Source: JAIOPA01 sp964655175 (lineage in GTDB: Bacteria > Eisenbacteria > RBG-16-71-46). Taken from it: 20,121 bases of DNA. The stretch covers positions 1 through 20,121 of the forward strand of contig CAZZLY010000050.1 in NCBI GenBank assembly GCA_964655175.1. The letters are read 5' to 3'. The translations under genes were made by a program, and so were the position numbers. The notes beneath the pieces are model-generated. The model searched no databases and was not told the DNA's origin. It worked only from the letters and a program-made list of their open reading frames with translations. Below, in pieces: positions 14,555-20,121 of the stretch (position 1 is its first letter; every line of letters starts with the position of its first letter).

Positions 14555-14760
14555 CGTCGGTGTCACGCGTGGGCGTCCGTGCGTGCACGGTCGTGCGCAC
14601 CTGTGCGAAACTGCGGGCCGACCGGGACCGATGCGCGCGACGGGTGCGCACGGGGGTCGATCGAGCCGCCGGCGTCCGCGCCGCAACGACGTCGGCACGT
14701 CCGTGGTCGTTTCGCGCCACACAGGTCCGCGCGCACAGCGCGCAGCGATCGGGAGTCGTC

Positions 14761-15480
14761 ATGAAGGTCTTCGACAAGGGCTTCACGCTCACGTGGCTGG
14801 GGCATTCGTCGTTCCATCTGGTCACGCCGCGCGGCAAGCACCTGCTCATCGATCCGTGGATGGAGGGCAACCCCATGACGCCGCTGGGGGACGCTCCGAT
14901 CCCCCAGGTGGACGCCATCCTGTTGACGCACGCGCACGGCGATCACTCGGGTGACGTGCTGCGCCTGGCGCAGCAGCACGGCTCCACCGTGGTGTGCATC
15001 CACGAGGCGGCGGCGTGGCTCGAGGCGCACGGCGCCAAGCACGTCGTGGGCATGAACAAGGGCGGCAGCACGTCGCTGCACGGCGTGCGCGTCACGATGA
15101 CCAACGCGACGCACTCGAGCAGCTTCTCGGGCCCCGACGGCCCGGTGTACGGCGGCGATCCGGCCGGGTTCGTGGTCACGCTCGAGAACGGTGTGCCGAT
15201 CTACTTCACCGGCGACACGGGCCCGACGATGGACATGCAGATCGTGGCCGACCTGTACCGTCCCGAGGTCGTGGTCATGCCGATCGGCGATCACTTCACG
15301 ATGGGCCCCCGCGAGGCCGCGTACGCCGCCAAGCTCATCCGCGCGGCGTTCATCGTGCCGTGTCACTACGGCACGTTCCCGCTGCTCACCGGCACGCCCG
15401 AGGCCCTCGAGGCCGAGCTGGTGAAGTTCGGCGTGAACGCGCGCGTCGTGGTCTCCAAGCCGGGACAGGCGGTCCGCTGA
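14761..15480 (+). CDS. UPF0173-type metal-dependent hydrolase
   Basis: 239 residues, the usual length for this metallo-beta-lactamase-fold family. L-T-W-L-G-H-S-S-F at 10-18 starts the fold, and Asp31 follows in I-D-P-W. The metal-binding motif is T-H-A-H-G-D-H at 56-62 (His57, His59, Asp61, His62). Further ligands fit His118 (N-A-T-H-S), Asp152 (F-T-G-D-T-G), His178 (I-G-D-H-F) and His202 (P-C-H-Y-G-T-F). A two-metal hydrolase is likely; the substrate is unknown. GGGAG (14751-14755) is 5 nt before ATG 14761. The frame is open further upstream but has no other plausible start. The 206-bp leader region holds only short hairpins such as CCGTGC-GT-GCACGG (14577-14590) and no clear promoter. Confidence 0.93.
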   Translation: MKVFDKGFTLTWLGHSSFHLVTPRGKHLLIDPWMEGNPMTPLGDAPIPQVDAILLTHAHGDHSGDVLRLAQQHGSTVVCIHEAAAWLEAHGAKHVVGMNKGGSTSLHGVRVTMTNATHSSSFSGPDGPVYGGDPAGFVVTLENGVPIYFTGDTGPTMDMQIVADLYRPEVVVMPIGDHFTMGPREAAYAAKLIRAAFIVPCHYGTFPLLTGTPEALEAELVKFGVNARVVVSKPGQAVR

Positions 15481-15520
15481 TCCGCGCCGACGCGCGGACC
15501 GGTCGAGCGAAGCCCACGCG

Positions 15521-16318
15521 ATGAGTCCGCACGAACCCACCGACGACGTCGCGCGCCGCAATCGCGCGGCGTGGGACGCGCTCGTCGCGCAGGGCGACCG
15601 CTGGACGCGGCCGGTGGACGCGGCCTGCATCGCCGAGGCGCGCGCGGGGCGCTGGTCGATCGTGCTCACGCCCACCAAGCCCGTGCCGCGCGATTGGTTC
15701 CCGCCGCTCGCCGACGAGCCCGTGCTGCTGCTGGCGGGCGCGGGCGGCCAGCAGGCGCCGGTGCTGGCGGCGGCCGGCGCGCGCGTGACCGTGCTCGACA
15801 ACTCGCCGGCGCAGTTGGAACAGGATCAGGTCGTCGCGCGGCGTGAGGGACTCGCGATCCGCTCGGTGCTGGGGGACATGCGCGACCTGTCGGCGTTCCC
15901 CGACGCGTCGTTCGCGATGGTGTTCCATCCGTGCGCCAACGCGTTCGTGCCCGACGTGCGCCCGGTGTGGCGCGAGGCGTTCCGCGTGCTGCGCCCCGGC
16001 GGCGTGCTGTTGAGCGGGTTCACCAACCCGGTCGAGTACCTGTTCGACGCGGTCGCGGCCGAGGTGCGCGGTGAACTCGTGGTGCGTCACGCGATCCCGT
16101 ACTCGGACGTCGCCGACGCCACCGCCGAGGAGCGCGCGTACTTCACGCAGAAGGGTTATCCGCTCTCGTTCGGCCACTCCCTGGGCGATCAGATCGGCGG
16201 GCAGCTCGACGCCGGCTTCGTGCTCACCGGACTCTACGAGGATCGCTGGAGCGAGAGCGCGCTGGGACGGCATCTGGACACGTTCCTCGCGACGCGCGCA
16301 CTCAAGCCCGCACGCTGA
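15521..16318 (+). CDS. Class I SAM-dependent methyltransferase
   Basis: 265 residues. N-R-A-A-W-D-A-L at 14-21 is a typical N-terminal helix of these enzymes. Motif I reads V-L-L-L-A-G-A-G-G-Q-Q at 68-78 and V-L-D-N-S at 91-95 ends the next strand. L-G-D-M-R-D-L at 117-123 binds the adenine side. R-E-A-F-R-V-L-R-P-G-G at 151-161 is the post-motif III segment shared by many Methyltransf_11 members. An apparent Cys/His patch, F-H-P-C-A-N, occurs at 135-140. The target is unknown. It starts 40 bp after the UPF0173 gene on the same strand, so it may be co-transcribed; its ribosome binding site is weak. It converges on the CPBP gene with 9 bp between stops. Confidence 0.9.
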   Translation: MSPHEPTDDVARRNRAAWDALVAQGDRWTRPVDAACIAEARAGRWSIVLTPTKPVPRDWFPPLADEPVLLLAGAGGQQAPVLAAAGARVTVLDNSPAQLEQDQVVARREGLAIRSVLGDMRDLSAFPDASFAMVFHPCANAFVPDVRPVWREAFRVLRPGGVLLSGFTNPVEYLFDAVAAEVRGELVVRHAIPYSDVADATAEERAYFTQKGYPLSFGHSLGDQIGGQLDAGFVLTGLYEDRWSESALGRHLDTFLATRALKPAR

Positions 16319-16327
16319 TCCGCCGCG

Positions 16328-17521
16328 TCACTTCGCGCCGAGTGCCGCCACGATGTCGTAGAGCATGTGCACGACGATCACCGTCGTCGTGTTCGAGGCG
16401 CGGCGGATCAGCCCCAGCGTGATGCCGAGCGCGAGGATCGTGAGCATGCCGAACCACGTGTACTGCACGTGGCCGGCCGCGAACAGCAGCGACGCCCAGA
16501 ACAGCCCGGTGCGCGGCTGCAACGCGCCGCGCACGAGGATCTCCTCGCCGAGTCCCGCGCACAGACCCAGCACGATCGTCGCGGCGAGCCCGAGGTGCGC
16601 GGTCATCAGCCGCACCATGTCCTGATCGCGCAGCCACAGGTCGTGGAACCGCGTGCGCTCGATCCACTCCATGCCGAAGTTCACGCCGGTCACCGCGGCC
16701 AGACCGACGGCGGCGAGGATGGGGTGGTGCGGTCGCATCCCCTCGAGCCCGAGGCGTGCGCACGTCTCGCGCCAGCCGCGGCCCATGCCCAGACCCACGG
16801 CCGCGAACGAGAACGTGACCATGCCCACGAGCTGCCCGACGAGCCCGGGCACCTCGATGAGCGGGGCGGGGGAGCGCTGCGTCAGGCCGACGAGGTCCGA
16901 CATGAGCAGCGCGGCGGGTACCGGGAGCAGCAACACCACGAGCGCCATGGTCGCGGTGAGCCGCGCGGTGTGACCCGGGAACGGGCCCGACATGAACGTG
17001 CGCGCGAGCTGCTGCTGGATGGGCGGCAGGGCGGCGAGCAGACACAGGAACGCGGCCGCGATGCTCCACTGCAGCGCGGCGACGTGCGCGGCATCGGCGG
17101 GGCTCATGCGCGCGAACGCGGCGATGCCGCCGTACACGGCCACGCCCAATAGCGGCATGACGAGCGGCACGAGCACGCGCAGCACCGTCCCGGCGCGCGC
17201 GGGCGCGATCGCCCGGTCGGCCTCGGGGTCGCCCGTGAGCGCGCGGTCGCGCAGGTCCCACGACTGCGCGAGCACGAACAGTCCCGCGAGCACGAGGAAC
17301 ATGACGAGCTCGAGCCGGCCGAGTGCGATCCCCGCCACCGAGCCCACGGTGATGACCGACGTCCAGCCGATCAGTCCGCGACGGACCCGACCGCCGAGGG
17401 CGTTGGTCGCGCGCAACCGCTCGGCGGTCGCGGCCATCGCTTCGGAGGTGAACCGCGCCTCGGGGCGTCCGCCCTCGATCACGGTCAGCTTGGGCGTGGG
17501 ATCGTCTTGATTCGTGTCCAT
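16328..17521 (-). CDS. CPBP-family intramembrane metalloprotease
   Basis: 397 residues from ATG 17521, with about eight hydrophobic segments between 50 and 395. The C-terminal third holds the three CPBP (Abi/CAAX protease) motifs: G-E-E-I-L-V-R at 325-331 (Glu326, Glu327, Arg331), F-A-A-G-H at 347-351 and H-M-L-Y-D at 385-389. Together these form the expected catalytic metal site within the membrane. The N-terminal 45 residues are hydrophilic and probably cytosolic. Known relatives cleave prenylated proteins, bacteriocin precursors or anti-sigma factors; no substrate is suggested here. The start follows a TATGCT box by 9 nt, so the transcript is likely leaderless or nearly so. It is divergent from moaD. 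Confidence 0.92.
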   Translation of the reverse strand: MDTNQDDPTPKLTVIEGGRPEARFTSEAMAATAERLRATNALGGRVRRGLIGWTSVITVGSVAGIALGRLELVMFLVLAGLFVLAQSWDLRDRALTGDPEADRAIAPARAGTVLRVLVPLVMPLLGVAVYGGIAAFARMSPADAAHVAALQWSIAAAFLCLLAALPPIQQQLARTFMSGPFPGHTARLTATMALVVLLLPVPAALLMSDLVGLTQRSPAPLIEVPGLVGQLVGMVTFSFAAVGLGMGRGWRETCARLGLEGMRPHHPILAAVGLAAVTGVNFGMEWIERTRFHDLWLRDQDMVRLMTAHLGLAATIVLGLCAGLGEEILVRGALQPRTGLFWASLLFAAGHVQYTWFGMLTILALGITLGLIRRASNTTTVIVVHMLYDIVAALGAK

Positions 17522-17530
17522 GGAGGCCGC

Positions 17531-17559
17531 AGCATAGGCTCCCGACCCCGGAGACTCCA
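17531..17559. promoter_or_regulatory. Overlapping divergent -10 boxes between CPBP gene and moaD
   Basis: Leftward: TTGGAG (17560-17555), an 18-bp spacer and TATGCT (17536-17531) for the CPBP gene. Rightward: TAGGCT (17535-17540) for moaD. The two -10 boxes share bases, so the two promoters would compete. The rightward -35 is poor. Confidence 0.4.
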
Positions 17560-17563
17560 ACCC

Positions 17564-17809
17564 TTGCGCATCGTCGTCCGTCTGTTCGCCCAGGCCCGTG
17601 AGCGCGTGGGCAGTGCCCACGCCCATCTCGAACTGCCCGACGGCAGCCGCGTCGAGGCCGCGCTGCTCGCGCTGGAGGGTGTGTATCCGGCCCTCGCCGA
17701 GCTGCGCCCGCATCTGGCCCATGCGGTGGACGGTCGTCTCGTGCGTCCCGATGCGGCGCTGCACGAGGGTTGCGAGCTGTCGCTGCTGCCGCCCGTGAGC
17801 GGGGGCTAG
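17564..17809 (+). CDS. moaD: Molybdopterin synthase small subunit, TTG start
   Basis: 81 residues, the usual MoaD size. MoaD is a ubiquitin-fold sulfur carrier that, with MoaE, turns cyclic pyranopterin monophosphate into molybdopterin. The N-terminal strand R-I-V-V-R-L-F-A-Q-A-R-E at 2-13 and the C-terminal L-L-P-P-V-S-G-G are diagnostic; the last Gly carries the thiocarboxylate. The start is taken as TTG 17564 because the first beta strand begins there and GGAG (17550-17553) is 10 nt upstream. The only other in-frame start upstream is a TTG (17507) inside the divergent gene. It is followed after 4 nt by a GNAT gene and then by moaE. Confidence 0.9.
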   Translation: MRIVVRLFAQARERVGSAHAHLELPDGSRVEAALLALEGVYPALAELRPHLAHAVDGRLVRPDAALHEGCELSLLPPVSGG

Positions 17810-17813
17810 GCGC

Positions 17814-18557
17814 ATGGCGGTCCGCTCGCGCACGACCACACGCGCGACCGCTGACGCGCCGACGCGCGTCATCGTGCCGCTCACGCCGGATCGCTGGCGC
17901 GACCTGGTCGCGCTGTTCGGAGCGAACGGTGCATGCGCGGGTTGCTGGTGCATGTGGATGCGTCGGTCCGCCGCCGCGTTCCGCGCCGGCAAGGGCGCGG
18001 GCAACCGCCGCGCGCTGCACGCGCTCGTGAAGCAGGGGCCACCGGGGTTGATCGCCTACGACGACGGCGAGCCCGTGGGCTGGGTCGCGGTGGCGCCGCG
18101 CGAGGTCTACACCCGGCTCGCGAACTCGCGCGTGCTCGCCCCCGTGCCCGGCGAGGGCGTGTGGGCCGCGCCGTGCTTCTACGTGAAGGCGGGCCACCGC
18201 GGGCGCGGGGTGCACACGGCGCTCGTCCACGCGGCGGCCGAGTACGCGCGGTCGCGGGGGGCATCGAGTCTGGAGGGTTATCCCAACGCGAACAGCGTCG
18301 CGCGGCAGCCGGCGGCGTTCGTGTTCACCGGCTTCGAGTCCGTGTTCCGGGACGCCGGCTTCCGCACGATCGCGCGCCGCAGCCCCAAGCGTCCCATCGT
18401 GCGGCGCACGCTCACGACGACCGCATCGGCACGCCCCGCACGCGTGCCCGCCACGAGGACGCCGGTGTCCACCTCCACGCGGCCCGCGCGACGTGCGGCG
18501 GCGACGCGCACGCGCACGCGCCCCGCGCGGCCGCGGCGGGGAGCGTCGCATGGCTGA
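17814..18557 (+). CDS. GNAT-family acetyltransferase with Cys motif and Arg-rich tail, between moaD and moaE
   Basis: 247 residues. The N-terminal part has C-A-G-C-W-C-M-W-M-R at 41-50, a motif found in one branch of GNAT proteins. The acetyl-CoA site is F-Y-V-K-A-G-H-R-G-R-G-V at 122-133, and the end of the domain includes F-T-G-F-E-S-V at 171-177. From about 195 to 247 the protein is an Arg/Thr/Ala/Pro-rich, strongly basic and probably disordered tail, which could contact nucleic acid. The ATG lies 4 nt after the moaD stop, and the gene overlaps moaE by 8 bp, so the three are probably translated from one mRNA. No link between this enzyme and molybdenum cofactor is established; the context only suggests one. 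Start choice is good (GGGGG upstream). Confidence 0.87.
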   Translation: MAVRSRTTTRATADAPTRVIVPLTPDRWRDLVALFGANGACAGCWCMWMRRSAAAFRAGKGAGNRRALHALVKQGPPGLIAYDDGEPVGWVAVAPREVYTRLANSRVLAPVPGEGVWAAPCFYVKAGHRGRGVHTALVHAAAEYARSRGASSLEGYPNANSVARQPAAFVFTGFESVFRDAGFRTIARRSPKRPIVRRTLTTTASARPARVPATRTPVSTSTRPARRAAATRTRTRPARPRRGASHG

Positions 18558-18969
18558 GCTTACGCACGGCCCGATCGACGTGGCGCCGTTGCTCGCGGCG
18601 GCCGCGCAGCCCGCGTGCGGCGCGATCAATCTGTTCCTGGGCACCACGCGCGATCATCACGACGGTCGCGCCGTGCTCAAGCTGGCGTACGAGGCGCACG
18701 AGACCATGGCGCGCGAGGCGTTGTCGGCGCTCGAGCGCGCCGCGTGCGAACGCTTCGGACTCGCGCACTGCCGCGTGGTGCATCGTCTGGGCGAGGTGCC
18801 GGTCACCGAGGCGAGCGTCGCGGTGGTCGTCGCGTCGGGACACCGCGCCGAGGCGTTCGAGGCGTCGCGCTGGATCATGGACGAGCTCAAGCGCACGGTG
18901 CCGATCTGGAAGAAGGAGTTCTTCGCCGACGGCGACGCGCGCTGGGTCGAGGGTCAGCGACTCGGCTGA
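18550..18969 (+). CDS. moaE: Molybdopterin synthase catalytic subunit
   Basis: 139 residues, typical of MoaE. G-T-T-R-D-H at 31-36 matches the early conserved Arg segment. A-Y-E-A-H at 46-50, H-R-L-G-E-V-P-V at 78-85 and S-G-H-R-A-E-A-F at 96-103 are family landmarks. D-E-L-K-R-T-V-P-I-W-K-K-E at 111-123 carries Lys114 and Lys121, spaced as the two catalytic lysines of the E. coli protein. It transfers sulfur from MoaD-COSH to the pterin precursor. GGGGAG (18538-18543) is 6 nt before ATG 18550, and the first 8 nt overlap the GNAT gene. Its 3' end overlaps the convergent GH53 gene by 16 bp. Confidence 0.95.
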   Translation: MAELTHGPIDVAPLLAAAAQPACGAINLFLGTTRDHHDGRAVLKLAYEAHETMAREALSALERAACERFGLAHCRVVHRLGEVPVTEASVAVVVASGHRAEAFEASRWIMDELKRTVPIWKKEFFADGDARWVEGQRLG

Positions 18970-20036
18970 TCGCCGCCGAGCGTGCGCGCCGCGGGCTGCA
19001 GCACGCCCTCGGCGTCGAACAGCGTCGCGTTCTCCCACGGCGAGCCCGCGCCGGGCACGGCGATCCACGCGGGTTCCCACCAGTAGAGCCCGCCGCGCTG
19101 CGACTCGGGCAGCACGGTGAGGGTACCTCGCAGCGCCTCAAGGTACGCGACCTGACCCGCGGCACTCGCGGGCGTGCCGGTGAGCAGCGCGCGCGCGTCG
19201 CCGAACACGTTGTGCGTGTCGTCGAACCACGCGAGCGTCCACGGGTACGCGGTCTCGACCACGGTGATGGGCACGCGCACGTGCCGCGCGATCGCGGCGA
19301 GCCACGTGCGCAGGTGCGCGAGCGAGCCGTGCCAGCGCGGATAGTACGACACGCCGAGGGCATCGACGCGCACGTGACGGCGCGCGAGGCCATCGAGGAA
19401 CGCGCACGTCGTCGCGGCGTCGCGCCCCGCGGTGACGTGCACCATGACGCGCGCCTGCGGGCAGGCCGCGCGCACGCCCGCCGCGCCCCGCGCGACGAGG
19501 ACCGCGAACCGGTCCATGCTCGTCGCGTCCGACGTCAGGCGACCGTGCTCCCACAGCATGCCGCGGTCCACCTCGTTGCCGACCTGCACCGCCTCGGGCG
19601 CCGTGCCCTGCGAGACGAACGCTGCGATCACGTCGCGCGTCCAGTGCTCGGTCGAGTCGGCGAGGGCGGCGAACGCGAGCCGCTGCCAGGCCGCCGGCGG
19701 CGTCTGATGCGCGGGGTCGGCCCACGTGTCGCTGTAGTGCAGGTCCACGAGCACGCGCATGTCGAGCGCGTGCGCCCGCCGCGCGAGCGCGAGCATCGCC
19801 TCGAGCGAGGCGTCGGGGTCGCTCGGCGTGTGCCACACGCGCAGCCGCACCGCATCGCAGCCGGCGCGATGCAGCAGCGTGAGCGCGTCGGCCTCGCCGC
19901 TCGCGTCGCGGAAGCGACCGCCGTGTGATTCGACCGCCGCGAGCGACGACACGTCGACGCCGCGCGCGGGGGTGGCGTTCGCCACGCCGGGTGCGAGTGC
20001 CGCGAGCAGGAGCGCGCTCCGCAGCGGCGTCCTCAT
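18954..20036 (-). CDS. Arabinogalactan endo-beta-1,4-galactanase (GH53)
   Basis: 360 residues. Residues 1-21 are a signal peptide (R-S-A-L-L-L-A-A-L-A-P-G-V-A-N-A), so the enzyme is exported. The GH53 plan is complete: G-V-D-V-S-S-L at 26-32, R-L-R-V-W at 64-68, D-L-H-Y-S-D-T-W-A-D-P at 98-108, then V-G-N-E-V at 152-156 with acid/base Glu155. After that come G-V-S-Y-Y-P-R-W-H-G at 228-237, V-V-E-T-A-Y-P at 259-265 with nucleophile Glu261, and Y-W-W-E-P-A-W at 318-324. Family enzymes cut beta-1,4-galactan side chains of pectin. GGGAG lies 8 nt before ATG 20036, which is preferred to GTG 20051. The ATG overlaps the stop of the upstream gene (ATGA), pointing to translational coupling. Confidence 0.95.
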   Translation of the reverse strand: MRTPLRSALLLAALAPGVANATPARGVDVSSLAAVESHGGRFRDASGEADALTLLHRAGCDAVRLRVWHTPSDPDASLEAMLALARRAHALDMRVLVDLHYSDTWADPAHQTPPAAWQRLAFAALADSTEHWTRDVIAAFVSQGTAPEAVQVGNEVDRGMLWEHGRLTSDATSMDRFAVLVARGAAGVRAACPQARVMVHVTAGRDAATTCAFLDGLARRHVRVDALGVSYYPRWHGSLAHLRTWLAAIARHVRVPITVVETAYPWTLAWFDDTHNVFGDARALLTGTPASAAGQVAYLEALRGTLTVLPESQRGGLYWWEPAWIAVPGAGSPWENATLFDAEGVLQPAARTLGGDQPSR

Positions 20037-20121
20037 GACAGCGTCTCCCACGCGCGGGTCGCCTCGTCGCGCACGAACGCGTCGGCGTCGAGTCGTGCGG
20101 CATCGAGCGCCGTGCGGATCG
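20033..20121 (-). CDS. C-terminal end of an unidentified gene upstream of GH53
   Basis: From the right edge, a frame of 28 residues ends A-W-E-T-L-S and then TGA at 20035-20033, overlapping the GH53 ATG by the bases of ATGA. Codons are rich in third-position G and C like the neighbours. The 4-bp overlap supports a real gene in one operon with GH53. Too little is visible to identify it; sugar-related genes often sit next to GH53, but that is only context. Confidence 0.6.
   Translation of the reverse strand, partial: IRTALDAARLDADAFVRDEATRAWETLS

Noticed and set aside
14095..14760. 5' extension of the UPF0173 hydrolase frame
   Set aside because: It runs antiphase through the Lon-domain gene; the family N-terminus and the GGGAG site both point to ATG 14761.

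Overview
The window comes from a very GC-rich bacterium (about 70% GC by eye, almost every third codon position G or C). It is a scaffold rather than finished sequence: three runs of exactly 100 N (1759-1858, 4113-4212, 7156-7255) are join placeholders of unknown true length. The set of a secreted TonB-domain protein, a TPR protein with a signal peptide, RlpA, IspH and an arsenite methyltransferase fits a diderm chemoorganotroph. Gemmatimonadota is my best guess, but it rests on general protein resemblance only. No rRNA, tRNA, CRISPR array, transposase or phage gene was seen.

Layout. 1-2223 (minus strand): an arsenic unit, arsR and then arsM (its start lost in a gap), followed by a secreted TonB_C-domain protein cut by the window edge. 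2224-3168: the only long gene-free stretch. It holds a 45-bp hairpin, a sigma70-like promoter, a run of stable hairpins (candidate non-coding RNA) and then a second, strong promoter for the next gene. 3169-4047: a crotonase-family enzyme ending in two GC hairpins. 4052-5724 (minus): rlpA (3' end broken by a gap) and a GNAT acetyltransferase. 5865-8386 (plus): a secreted TPR protein and ispH. 8509-9111 (minus): a small methyltransferase. 9246-11272 (plus): a LigB-like protein closely followed by a GT4 glycosyltransferase. 11292-11864 (minus): an AhpD/CMD-type peroxidase-related protein. 11994-15480 (plus): a Cys-rich membrane-anchored protein, a divergent Fe/Mn superoxide dismutase, a BCP-type peroxiredoxin, a Lon-substrate-binding-domain protein and a UPF0173 metallo-hydrolase. 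15521-16318 (plus): a second methyltransferase. 16328-17521 (minus): a CPBP intramembrane protease. 17564-18969 (plus): moaD, a GNAT enzyme and moaE, nearly overlapping. 18954-20121 (minus): a GH53 endo-galactanase translationally coupled to the tail of another gene.

Functional themes are arsenic methylation under ArsR control; oxidative-stress defence (SOD, BCP, and the AhpD-like protein nearby); molybdopterin synthase (moaD and moaE) with an acetyltransferase inserted; isoprenoid synthesis (ispH); envelope maintenance (rlpA); and galactan use (GH53). Genes are tightly packed, with convergent pairs 9-19 bp apart or overlapping. Several genes have a TAnnnT -10-like hexamer only 6-9 nt before the start codon, which suggests leaderless transcripts.

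Most of the window is ordinary housekeeping and accessory content. The places most worth a second look are the structured non-coding region at 2421-2830, the moaD-GNAT-moaE arrangement, the LigB-like protein without the usual metal-binding histidines, the divergent SOD, and the Cys-rich anchored protein at 11994-12440.
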